DNA of 64,000 nucleotides from Beroe forskalii (taxonomy: Eukaryota; Ctenophora; Nuda; Beroida; Beroidae), in NCBI GenBank assembly GCA_011033025.1, contig WFMF01000631.1, forward strand, positions 1 to 64,000, in the 5' to 3' direction. Shown here in pieces: positions 13,301 through 23,900 of this stretch. Below the pieces are notes generated by a model, which saw only the letters and a list, made by a program, of their open reading frames with translations, was not told where the DNA came from and searched no databases. Positions within the stretch are counted from its first letter, which is position 1. Each line of letters starts with the position of its first letter. Position numbers and translations under genes: made by a program.

Positions 13301-14556
13301 GTTCCCGTGTGCCACTGCACCAGTGTTCCATTGCACCACTGTTCCAGTGTTCCCGTGTGCCATTGCACCAGTGTTCCATTGCACCAGTGTTCAGTGTTCC
13401 ATTGCACCACTGATCCAGTGTTCCCGTACTGCACCACTGCACCAGTGTGTTCCATTGCACCACTGTTCCACTGTTCCCGTGCACCACTGATCTACTGTTC
13501 CCGTATGCCACTGCACCAGTGTTTCAATTCCATTGCACCACTGTTCCAGTGTTCCCGTGAACCACTGATCTTCTGTTCCCGTGTGCCACTGCACCAGTGT
13601 TCCATTGCACCACTGTTCCAGTGTTCCCGTGTGCCACTGCACCAGTGTTCCATTGCACCACTGTTCCAGTGTTCCCGTGCACCAGTGTTCCCGTGCACCA
13701 TGCATCAGTGTTCCTGTGCACCACTGCACCAGTGTTCTCGTGTGCCACTGCACCAGTGTTCCATTGCACCACTGTTCCAGTGTTCCCGTGTGCCATTGCA
13801 CCAGTGTTCCATTGCACCACTGTTCCAGTGTTCCCATGCACCACTGATCTACTGTTCCCGTGTGCCACTGCACCAGTGTTCCATCCCACCAATGTTCCAG
13901 TGTTCCCGTGCACTACTGATCTACTGTTCCCGTGTGCCACTGCACCAGTGTTCCATTGCACCAGTGTTCCACTGTTCCTGTGCACCACTGATCTACTGTT
14001 CCCGTGTGCCACTGCACCAGTGTTCCATCGCACCAATGTTCCAGTGTTCCCGTGCACTACTGATCTACTGTTCCGTGCCACTGCTCCATTGTTCCAATGA
14101 TCCACTGATCCATTGTTCCCGTGCACCACTGCACTAGTGTTCCAGTGCACCATTGATCCACTGTTCCCCGTGTACCATTGATCTACTGCCACTGTCCAGT
14201 GTTCCATTGATCCACTGATCCATTGTTCCCGTGTACCATTGATCTACTGCCCCAGTGTACCATTGATCTACTGCCCCCGTGTACCATTGATCTACTGCCC
14301 CCGTGTACCATTGATCTACTGCCCCCGTGTACCATTGATCTACTGCCCCCCGTGTACCATTGATCTATTGCCCTTGCCCCTGCCATGAGCCTGTGGTCCC
14401 ATGCGACACGCACTTTCCCTATCCAGGTGAGTCGATATGCGCGAAGTCAAGACTCGTGCGAAGTCAAGACCCTGGTTAGGTCAAGACATGCACCTATTCA
14501 GAATACGAAGCGAAAAATATGACGTCACTCAGAGCCGTTTATATGGGAGACATACC
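10389..14556. mobile_element. Innermost foldback transposon carrying minisatellite array 2
   Basis: Arms of ~170 bp (10389-10560 and 14385-14556) begin GGTATGTCTCCCATATAAAC and share CTGAGTGACGTCA with the middle element, but their inner parts differ (e.g. AGGTGCATGTCTTGACC). Flanked by perfect 8-bp repeats AAGTTCCG at 10381-10388 and 14557-14564. It inserted at the right edge of array 1, just inside the middle element's right arm. Length 4168 bp; no protein is encoded. Confidence 0.88.
10555..14385. repeat. Palindromic minisatellite array 2
   Basis: Outer sub-arrays (10555-10700 and 14215-14385) are ~24-bp units with CAGTAGATCAATGGTACAC, in opposite orientation at the two ends. Inner units are ~70-bp groups of 15-16-bp words (GGAACACTGGTGCAGTGG, GGAACAGTAGATCAGTGG). 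Orientation flips near 12298 with no spacer. Because unit types are mirrored in order, the whole is one large inverted duplication. Confidence 0.9.
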
Positions 14557-14794
14557 AAGTTCCGGTTCCGTTATTGTTCTTAAATAACTTTAAAAATTAA
14601 AATCATTTAAAAAAATGGGAAAACTACGTTGTGCGCGCACAAAATAAGTTTGAAATTTCATGAATAAATAAGTGGTGCCGTGAAAAAAAGTAGGGCAAAA
14701 AATGACGTCACTCAGCCCCGTTTACATGGGAGACATACCCATATAACTCTGGCTGAGTGACGTCACAGACCTAAAGGTCAATTTTTCTGTATCC

Positions 14795-14882
14795 TAAACC
14801 TAACCATGACCCTAACCAAAACCCTAATCTTAATCCTAACCCTAACCCTAACAAATCCTGAACCTAATCGTGACCCTAACCC
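14795..14882 (+). repeat. Interstitial telomere-like CCCTAA repeats
   Basis: Degenerate CCTAA/CCCTAAC units, including three near-perfect ones around 14840-14855, typical of the animal TTAGGG telomere sequence on the C-strand. They lie inside the ~250-bp outermost foldback element, so they were probably carried there rather than marking a chromosome end. Confidence 0.75.
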
Positions 14883-14978
14883 GAGTCCTTAAAGCGCTAG
14901 GTGCGCTTAACTATATTTTTCTGACTGACGTCATTATCATAGATAATGAAGAGCCAGGAGTTATATGGGACACTAGCC

Positions 14979-15063
14979 CAATTTATATGTCAATTCATAT
15001 TCCGATTCATATTCCAAATCCAATTCATATTCCAATTTATATTCCAATTTATATGCCAATTTG
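14979..15063 (+). repeat. Right part of the CCAATTYATATT tandem array
   Basis: About seven ~12-bp units (CCAATTCATATT, CCAATTTATATT), continuing the fragment at 4580-4608. Confidence 0.75.
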
Positions 15064-15345
15064 AGAATCTAGTGCACCCTTTGATGGTTGATAATGAGCC
15101 AAATTGATGTGCTTTGTCTTCTTTTGGCAATTTTTGGTGCTAATTGAATAATTCATATGTATATTTGAAATAAAATTTAAAATTTAAACTTGGACGTCTC
15201 AGGCTCTTGTTAGTTAGTTGAATATCAGTATTCACTTAATTTCAATATACACTATCATCATTATATTGATCTTAATTTTCAATGTATTCGTTGATATTTT
15301 TTAATGTCATTTGCAAGTCCTATCATTGCATCCCAACTGAGCTTA
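15064..15345. other. AT-rich intergenic DNA
   Basis: No gene, repeat or regulatory feature that I can support. Confidence 0.4.
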
Positions 15346-15357
15346 GGCATCTGCATC

Positions 15358-15501
15358 GTTCCTTGTCAATCAATATGAATAAATGAATATATCAAATGAA
15401 AAACACACAATTGCTCTCGCTTGCTCTTTTGCATGGACGCTATTGTAAAAGTGTATTGTGCGTGTTTTTCATTTGATCAGTCCATTTGATTGACAGGGAA
15501 C
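15358..15501. mobile_element. Hairpin MITE
   Basis: The left arm begins GTTCCTTGTCAATCAA and the right arm ends with the inverse of GTTCCCTGTCAATCAA. A second inner pair is TCAAATGAAAAACACACAAT with its inverted partner at 15454-15478. Length ~144 bp, non-coding. Weak similarity between the flanks may extend the arms outward to ~15340 and ~15520. Confidence 0.65.
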
Positions 15502-15530
15502 TATGAAACCACCTTAGGTATTGATATAGC

Positions 15531-15763
15531 CTTGCAGTTGTAAGTAGGTAAGCTGTGAGGAGTACCATGGGCCAAAACCTCTCCGTTCTCTCTGGTCACC
15601 TGCTGATGGAAAAGGTCATTGCAGTTGACCACTTATGATTCATAGTTTAGTCTCTTCCCTCCCCACTCCGTCCTCCGATCCTTGGATAATAAATTGATAT
15701 TCAGTGTTTTTAAATGTTTGTCATATTACACCCATACACCTCTAAAGATAAGACTTTGGATTA
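15531..15763 (+). repeat. Interspersed repeat family R1, copy 2
   Basis: Matches 2520-2832 and 27119-27452 in 'ttgtaag', 'cctgctgatgg', 'atagtttagtctcttcc', 'attgatattcagtgttt' and 'acacctctaaagataagac'. Ends about 25 bp before a GTCCCAATT-family element. Confidence 0.7.
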
Positions 15764-15787
15764 TATACTTTTCTTTACTTACTTTGT

Positions 15788-16905
15788 TAGGAGGGGGCGT
15801 CACTGTCCCAATTGTCCCGCGATCTCAAGAAAAAGTGGATTAGGGCATTTGTGACAAATGGGACAGAGAAAATGGAACTAGTGGAACTCAAAAAATGAAT
15901 GAGGACTGGCACAATTGGGAAAAATTTAAATCTTAATTCTCTGGCTTTGTATCAGTATCAATGAACAAAAATACAAGAAGCAGTGGCTGAAATTTGCAAT
16001 ATGAGATACCACAGTAATCCAAAAATTAAGGAAAACCAACTATTGCAGCTTATGTGTACTGGAACTCTTGACCTAATGATTTAAAAATGTATCCAATGAA
16101 AGCATCATTCAAAACTAAACTTAAGAAATTTTTAATCTCCAAGTATGTAGGCTGAATAGCTGCTGAACGATGGTATCATAATATACTGATATCAGTGTGC
16201 ATTGGCCAGCATTCTGCTGTTGCACAGCCCAAAAATGTCTTAATTTGTTCAAATTGCCCTAATTCACCCCCTATTTCTCATCCCCATTATTAAATTGCAT
16301 TTTTACCAAATAAGGCACATGATATATTGAAATGCTGATAAAAAGTATGAAATAAATCAGTTTTAATTTGAATTTGAATCAGAGAAAAATGGGACTCTAA
16401 AAGTCAATTAAACAAATTTTCAATTATACAAGTTTTCATCATTTTACAATAGTACAGAATTAGAAGAAGGCACAAATGGAACATTCGGGAACAAAGTGAC
16501 TGAGACATCTGCAGCTCAAATGATTGTGTTTTTGAGTGGCAATTTAGTGTTTTTGTCCCACAGCCTGTTACATAGTAGCACTTGCTGTATTGCAACTGCC
16601 GGATTGAAAACCTCCGTGGAGGCTTGCCGCTTTTATGGGCAAAAAAGTAATAACATAAATGCCACTGTAGGTTTTGGGATAGGGAAGTGGGAACACTTAA
16701 CCGCTGCAAACAAACAGAACCAAAATATGTGCTTAGTATATTAGTATGGAAAAAAAACTTTTATTTCAATAGTAGAAAAACTTAAATTGATGTAAAAATG
16801 ATAAATGACTGATTTGTTTAATATTTTGTTTGTCCCAATCGCCCCAGTTGTCCCAAATGTCCCAAAAACCAGTCCCAAACTCAAAAAAAGTAAATTTGGT
16901 GACAT
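15788..16905. mobile_element. GTCCCAATT-family element, longer and damaged copy
   Basis: The left end (GGAGGGGGCGTCACTGTCCC) matches the start of the intact element at 27847-28442. Shared internal blocks: 'aaatgattgtgtttttgagtg' at ~16517 and ~28153, the 'ttttgtcccacagc' block, and 'aacttttatttcaat' near 16755 and 28256. It ends in CCAAACTCAAAAAAAGTAAAT without the terminal GGGACA run. About 550 bp (15930-16490) is absent from the short copy. Apparent ORFs here are low-complexity by-products. Confidence 0.6.
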
Positions 16906-17094
16906 TATCAAACGTTGGTTACAGTTTGCCAAACTCATTTACTTCAGTTTCGGTTTGCTCAAATTCCCTTTTTTTCTCTTGGTTCAGTTTCAGTTATTAT
17001 TAACGTTCAAAATCATTTTGATTCAAAAATTCAAATGGTTTGTTACATCTAGTCTCTGAGGTACATCACTCTGATAACGTACTGATTGCATTCG

Positions 17095-17340
17095 CACTCT
17101 GACACCAGCGCCCTAAGGAAAAGACACTTGTACACTTTGACACCTGTACACTTTGACACCACATCACTCCATGACATCATTTCAATCTGAAGCCAGTGCA
17201 TTCTGACTCAGTAGTGCACTCTGCAGCATCAGTACACTCTGGCACCAGTGCACTCTGACACCAGCTCACTCTGAAACCAGTGCACTCTGACACCAACGTA
17301 CTTTGACACCAGTGCACTCAGACACCAGCAGCTATTTTCA
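17095..17340 (+). repeat. Minisatellite, unit ~17 bp (CACTCTGACACCAGTG)
   Basis: About a dozen degenerate copies of a 16-18-bp unit. The same unit recurs at 19140-19520. Confidence 0.7.
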
Positions 17341-17784
17341 GAAATGTCACAATTTTTTCGAGCCATTTTTTTCTGAAATGGGGCCATTTCGGGAAAAGCC
17401 AAAACAAACTGTTGCCATTTTGGGAAAAGCTGAACAATTATAACCTGCAAAAATTTTGCCATTTCAGTAAATTCCCAAGATTGGCCAGTGGGGAGTTTGG
17501 ACTTTTTTCTGTAATGTTACCATTTTTCTAGTAACTTTGGCCTTTCTGAAACAGTAACATTTATGAAGAACATTTGGCTTCATTGTTTTTTCTAAGAAGT
17601 AATTTTGGGCCTTCCTCAAATGCCACCATTTTTCAACAATGAGATTTGGCACATTTTTAAATTGTCCTCGCATACTTTAACTTTGCCTAAATCCATCTAA
17701 TCGGGCTTTAATTTTCCTTGATTTATGGATTCTTTGGTAGTCGTGGAGACTCGATTGAGTAAAATAATGAAAAGGAATTTTTAT
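17341..17784. other. AT-rich intergenic DNA
   Basis: Scattered 'ccatttt.gggaaaagcc' words give a weak repeat texture to ~17470. No gene recognised. Confidence 0.4.
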
Positions 17785-18925
17785 AGGGGTGGATCCAGGG
17801 TGGAAAAAGTGGGAGGTTGTTGGCAAGGGAGGTGGCGTGCAGCGCCACCAAGTGAGCTTTGACAGGGGTGTGGGGGCGTAGGCCCCAGCGGGGTCTAGGG
17901 GTGGAGCCCCTGGTGGGGGGTTAGGGGGGCGAAGCCCCCCGGAAAATTTTCAGAAAATAGAGTCATTTTGCAAGCATCTCCTTCACATTTTTCATAGAAA
18001 CCTGGCAGTTTCGACTTTTAGTAATCGTGATCATATGAGGATTTAGGAAACACAGAAATCTAAGAGATACCTTGAATAATCCATGAAATACCAAGTAGCT
18101 ATAATAATGATAATAATACATTGTCTGTTCCATAAATAATTTCACACCTCAATAAGTTGAAGAGATGGGCTTCAGATTAGAATGAAATACACCAGTATGA
18201 AATATAGACTCCAGACCATCAAACCACCATTTTGCAATGATTTTGAACTTCTCTAACTACTGTAAAGGCAATAATTTTGAAGTTGCCTCAGAAAACAGTG
18301 TACGTCAGTTTCCAACTCCTTACTTTGCATTCAGCCTGATTCAGCGATGTTCTTCAAGTCTGGTGAACAGAAACCTGTCACACAAGTTCAAATCAGGTCT
18401 AGGGACTCAGTTCGAGCAAAGTTAGTCCCAAAGTGTGCATTTAGCTCTATATTCTTTGGGCTCTGTGTTTATGTAAGTTTAAAAACGACATACAGCAGCG
18501 GACTTAGCTAACTTTTCTAGAATCACAACTGTTAACTGTGCCGCCGTTAACTGGTAATGAGATAAGGCCTGCCTTGTTCAAAATTTTGCTTAGATACACA
18601 TAGTGCATAAAAAATTCTCCTATCTCAAACAGTTCACCAGAAATAGGGCAGTGAAATTATTTATGGAAGATACTAAGTATATCAAAATAATCAATAACTT
18701 TGAAAATTAAGCTGTTTGATTCTGACAACTTGCTAACTGGGGTTACAATTGGCCGAAGAATAATCAAGTCAATGAACTTTCCATGTCCATAGAACAAGAT
18801 AAATATTACAACCCCAACAACCCCACTCTAAAACCAACAACCCCACAACCCCACAACCCCACCGTAGAAAAAGTGGAGGGGTTGCAACCCCTCCAAAACC
18901 CCATTGTAGATCCACCCCTGGTCTA
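17785..18925. mobile_element. Non-autonomous DNA transposon with GGGGTGGATC ends
   Basis: Inverted ends: TAGGGGTGGATCCAGG at the left; CAGGGGTGGATCTACA when the right end is read on the opposite strand. Subterminal GC hairpins (GGGGGGCGAAGCCCCCC near 17925) sit at the left and a perfect palindrome GGAGGGGTTGCAACCCCTCC (18875-18894) at the right, next to (ACAACCCC)n repeats. No target duplication could be recognised and no transposase is seen. Confidence 0.55.
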
Positions 18926-19139
18926 ACATCGTAGAAGTTATATGCTTCCTGATTAGCACCTGTGGTTGCCCCTAGTTCCCGAGTTCCACATAAGGACTTT
19001 TGGTCCGCTTATGCGAGTTCCGCTTAAATCCTGCCTAAGCCCCGCTGTAGCCTGTACGTCCACCGAGGATGAGTCTCCATACCGCCTTTTTTGCTGTTTT
19101 TTACACGTCACTTTAGCAAGGGAGTGTGCCTTGACAGCA

Positions 19140-19520
19140 TCGTACTTTGCCAGCAGTTGACTCTGACACCAGTACACTTTGACACCAGCTCACTCCATGG
19201 CACAAGTACACTCAAACACCATTGCATTCTGAGTCTGACACCAGTACTCTCTATTTGTTCAATGTTCAGTGGCACCATAGCACCCTTAAAACAATTGTGT
19301 GACACTATAGTGCCTTCTGACAGCAGTGCTCTCGGACAGCAGTCAACTGTGACACCAGTTTACTCTGACACCAATGTACTCCGACAGCATTGCACTCTGG
19401 TGCAGGAGTGAATTCTGACATCAGTATACTCCACATTCCAACACCAGCGCACTGAGCCCTCTGACATTTCCACACTCGAACACCAGTTGCAGCGCACACT
19501 GACACCAGAGCATTATCTGA
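19140..19520 (+). repeat. Minisatellite, ~17-bp CTCTGACACCAGTA unit
   Basis: Degenerate units of the same family as 17095-17340, here more diverged and mixed with non-repeat words. Confidence 0.6.
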
Positions 19521-19599
19521 AACAATTATTCCGATCATCAATCATTTCGAAACAACAAAATATCATACACCGGTTGCCGATTTAAAGCGGTCTATTCTA

Positions 19600-19810
19600 T
19601 CATTTACAAGGTAAATAACCGAAAGAAAACCGGGAAAACTGCTAATTTTTCCGGTTTCGGCTCGGTTCGGTTTTTTTCAGATTCTGTAAAAGTCGGTTCC
19701 GGCTCGGGTCGTTTTTTTTCAGATTCTGTCTAAGTCAGTTTCGGTTTCGGTTCCGGTTGGCCAAAAACACCCGGTTAACCGGTTTCGGTTCGGTTAACCG
19801 GTCGTTTGAC
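19600..19810. repeat. Low-complexity CGGTTCGGTT tract
   Basis: Repeated CGGTTTCGG, GGTTCGG and GGTTAACCGG words, with two copies of a 'ttttttcagattctgt' block (near 19670 and 19715). Confidence 0.6.
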
Positions 19811-20993
19811 GTTTCCTACTTATTTCGATCAGGAATCCATACGGCTGCCACCAGTATTTCAGACTGCAGGCAAGTACAATGTACATTGTACATTGTACAA
19901 GTACCATTTGCAAATGTTTCTCAGACTAGGTATCCTTTACATTAGTACGCAAAGCAATGTTTTCTCGTACTAATCTGTCGTGTACAAATAAACCTCGGCA
20001 AGTTGACATTAGTACGTAAATTAGGTTATCTTTTCCATCAGTATTCAGTACGTCAGACAAGGTATCTTTCACTACATCAACTTACTTATCAGACTTGGTA
20101 CCATCTAGTTACACCATTCCTTTTGATAATATATGAGAAACATTGCAATTAAACCAATTCTGACATTTTATAGACATTCTTATTTTCATTAATGCTATCT
20201 AGCTATGCTGCATTAACCAAACTTTCTTTTATTCTGTTTTTCATCGATCGTTCTGTTGATGAGCTTTAATTTTTGGCGAATGTTACATTCATTTTTCATA
20301 TACCGGGTTATTGCTCTTTTATTATTGCCACATCTGAAACATCCTCAATGATTATCATACGCTGTATCAGTACAGCTGATATTGTATTCTCCCACTGGTA
20401 AAGATATGCAAGAAGTAGGAAGATTCACAATGTTTTAATGGAAAAAATTCACGAAACATTGATTGAATTTATTGTTTATTATTCGTTGTTTATTATTCAT
20501 TGTCTTGATTATTATTTTTCGCCTTCGATAATACATTGGTTTATTTGCTACTATTATGACAAATCTAGATTAATATGCTTTCAATTTTGCAGATTGCTTT
20601 CAACCGTTCAGTTGACTAATCAAAACCCATCATCCGGTCCACACCTCAGTAAAATGACGTAATTCCTCAAGCCACTTTAAGCAATGGACGCTAATGGATG
20701 CAATAGTTGTGTGCTTGGCCTCTGATGATTACGTAATAAGTGGACAATCTCTACATTTTATCGATTTTGTGAGGGGCGGTCTCTTTTTTAAATGGTATTT
20801 TCCGGGATATACGGCGGACGCGACAACATCAATTTTATTAGTACCGCGCGCTATTGAAATTTAGTGCGGCGCGCGCACACAGCGAGGAATTTTTGCAAAA
20901 CGGCCGGCAGTTGCTCAACCGTCGAGTAAATTTTAGTTACGTCATAGACCCCACCCCTTGAAACCTTTGCAGATAAGCTTGATTATCCCTAAC
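19811..20993. other. Region upstream of the helicase gene
   Basis: AT-rich, with a TGTACATTGTACATTGTACA cluster near 19875. 20800-20900 is locally GC-rich (GCGCGCGCACACAG) and 20937-20946 holds a TTACGTCATA CRE-like word, about 50 bp before the start codon. These could belong to a promoter, but no TATA box or start site can be fixed. Confidence 0.35.
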
Positions 20994-23900
20994 ATGTCTC
21001 GCTTATTTGAGGTCATGGCTAGCAAAGTTCTTGCCAAATCAGGGGCTCAGTCCTCTGGTTTGACCGCTAAAGGGGTAGATGTCAAATGGAGTATGAGCAC
21101 ATGGGCCAAAACTGAGGCGAAACTCAACGACTTCGATTTGTTGGTCCTAAGGAATCTGGTGTGTGCTGCCAGGAGGCAACGAGATGACGAGGCTACCTTT
21201 ACAGTCATGGGAGATTTCCTGTATCAGGCAGTTAGACCGGGTCTCAACACTGAGAAAGTTAAGCTGCTGGAGCTGAACGATTCTAGAGCTAGCACGCCTA
21301 GCGTGGGGGCTGCAAACAACCAGGGACGTAACAAGAAAGGCGGTAGAAAGGGTGGGGGAGGGGGCGGGAATAAAAACAAGAAAGGTCCGTCGATGAAAGA
21401 TCAAATCAGGATGCAAAACTCAGTGGGAACATTGAATTCTAAGATCGAATCAGCTATTCAGATATTCTACGATAACGGAGACACATTCCAACAACCCAAG
21501 CTCTTCTTGGAAAAGATTGTTGAGCTCCGGGGTATTGGATTCCTCTGTTGTGCTTGGTATCTGCTGAACAAGCGCAAAAGCCTGAACTGGGACAAAGAAC
21601 TAACCACACTAACGTACAGCATCATAGTTTCTCTTGAGAGATTTATCAGAGCGGCATCTAACCTGAAAGGGAAATCCCATCTCGACTCCCTAAAAGACGA
21701 TGTAGTAGCTCCCACGCTTATCTCAGATCTCACAGAGAAATTGAAGCTGTTGAAGGATAAATTCCAGTACAGCGGGGAGGCAGTTTACCTGAACGCTCCC
21801 CAACTTCTGATTTTCAGTGAATTCGACAGAGCTCTCCCTGTGTCGTCTGTCAAACCATACCCTCACCAAGCTCGGATATGCGAGATTGTGGAGAATAACG
21901 TGGAGAATGGGTGCTATGTGATGTACAGGGCGGTAACTAATGCTGGTAAAACCACTACCATTGTATCTCTAGCAGCAACAGTGCAGAACATCCGTGCAAA
22001 TAGGCCGGAGACTGACCCACTTTCAAAACTTCAGGTTAGCATTTCAACTACTTCAAGGAGTTGTGGTTGGGAGCCATCCATATAGGACCTCCGCAAACTT
22101 TCGGCCATTCTAGACCTCTACCTCCTCCCTCGTCCGCATTCCCGAAACCCGGAAACCCCTCCCTCCCCGCCCCCCAGAACGTCCGCATTTTTCCTAAAAA
22201 TCTCTTCAGTCATCAATTTCAGGTACCAAATATCACGACTTTCAAGTAAAATCGACCAAAATTTCCGTTAACCGCGGACGTCCTCATTTGGCCAAACACC
22301 CCCTCCCCCCTATGTCCGCAAACTTCCGCATTGGCCAGACTCCACCTCCCCCCTCTTTGCGGGCGTCCTTTATGGATGGTCCCTACTCCCTACTACCCTA
22401 CCCAGTGATTCATGATGGTTTGATTCCTTAATTTATAAACTTTCTTTTTATATATCTTCGCTGGATGAATATTCATGGAAGCTTCCTTGTTCACAAAATT
22501 CTAACTTAAATTCTCAACACGCTTTTTGCGTCACATACCATTGGAACATTCTCGATTCAATTTAACTTGGTATGGTTTCACTTGGTCGGTATGGAATCTA
22601 TGGAATGTAACAGGGCTTGCTTCAAATCGCATTTACCCACGTATGGCGTTAGATTCATTTAAATTTCATTAACACTACCACTCAATACCACACATGATTG
22701 GTATGTGTGATAATTTTATAAGGATGAGAATTCATTTCCCATGCGAACAAACTTTCTATTTGTTTTGTTGAACCGGGGATACCAGACATGAGTGACTACT
22801 ATACATGAATATTGGGAAGTGGTGTGCAATGTACACGAAGGCGGATGTAAACTTTGTTGTTTGTACACGGTACACAGGACGTCAGATAATTGTACTTGAG
22901 GATCTGTCTCTGATTAACAGCACATTTGTTGCTAGGTTACCCTTTTTGGCAACCAGCCCAGCTATGATATTATTATGCGGTTGATAGACGAGTTATTGAA
23001 TTTGGTGCTGAGACAGTGGCAGTTCAACCTCATTCATAGCTCTGTTTGGTGCATATATTTTCCTAAACTAGTAAACTGTTATTGACGTTCATGATAGATA
23101 CTTTTCTACGTTAAAATAATTTCATAAAATATAATAAACAGTCCATTTTTCAGATCATTTTCTGTTGCAACACCAACTCAGTAAAAGATCAAGCTGGTAA
23201 GTGGCTTTACAACTCGAGCACCATCGATTCCATCGGAAATTTGCCGTTTGCCATCGCATTCGAGAGCCCAAAGGACGGCTCACTGGTGATCAGGAACAGT
23301 TGGATGTGCAGAGCAACGCCCCTCGACAGACTGGTGATAGTCTGCTCCCCTGACATTGCCAAGAAAGTGCTGCGTGTCCACGGCCGTGACATCCCCTTCA
23401 TCCTGTTCCATGACGAGCCTACCATCGGAGCTGAGGACATCTCCAGCCCTAACCTCACTGAGAACGTGAACCTGATGAGGTGCCCCCCGAAGTGGACCAT
23501 CGTCTCCTCCGCCACCCTGCCTTCCCAGCAGAGTTGGAGCCCTTCCTCCGGCGATACAAGCGGATATTCCCCCAGGCTCACGTGGAGAACGTAGCGTCCA
23601 CCACCATCAACATCGGGTGTGACGTGTACACCCACAGCGGGGCCACCTTCCTGCCCCACACCGGTTGCGAGACAGGGCCCGACCTGAACAAGTGTGTTGA
23701 TAACATAGCGGGCAACCTCTTCCTGAGCCGTACTTACACTCCGCTCTCTGTCTCTGAGTTGTGTACGTACGCTAACGAGGCGCCCTCCATCAGCGTGCCC
23801 AAGATAGGGGACCACTTCGATAACATAGACAATCTGAGTGCTGACTCCGTCCGGAGGTTCGGTCTACAGATCCTCGGAGAGGTTGCTAAGACTGATGATA

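Larger units (their letters stand above)
4628..14739. mobile_element. Middle foldback transposon carrying minisatellite array 1
   Basis: Inverted arms of about 180 bp (4628-4810 and 14557-14739) begin GGTATGTCTCCCATGTAAAC and continue through CTGAGTGACGTCA, a TTATTCATGAAATTTCAAAC block and a GTTCTTAAATAAC-type inner edge. Flanked by perfect 8-bp repeats CATATAAC at 4620-4627 and 14740-14747. Minus the inner element it is about 5.9 kb. The interior is a head-to-head palindromic minisatellite and no transposase is encoded. It landed inside the terminal repeat of the outermost element. GG...CC ends with 8-bp duplications would suit Merlin- or Mutator-type mobilisation (inference). Confidence 0.85.
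4609..14978. mobile_element. Outermost foldback/MITE of a three-level nest
   Basis: Left end GGTATGTGTCCCATATAAC; the right end, read on the opposite strand, is GGCTAGTGTCCCATATAAC. It is flanked by CAATTTAT at 4601-4608 and again at 14979-14986, a perfect 8-bp duplication, although the target is itself a CAATTYAT array, which weakens this one test. Without the nested insertion (4628-14747) the element is about 250 bp, contains degenerate CCCTAA repeats, and has TGACGTCA near both ends. Confidence 0.75.

Noticed and set aside
4795-14385. CRISPR-like periodic repeats
   Set aside because: Units are contiguous and degenerate with no unique spacers, no cas genes are present, and the context is animal DNA.
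10532-14413. Frames up to 341 aa of HCTSVP/EHWCNG repeats
   Set aside because: Translation of minisatellite array 2 in every frame; a periodic DNA repeat, not a gene.
20958-20993. N-terminal extension of the helicase
   Set aside because: It would start at TTG; the first ATG is at 20994, and TTTGCAG just upstream could even be an acceptor.
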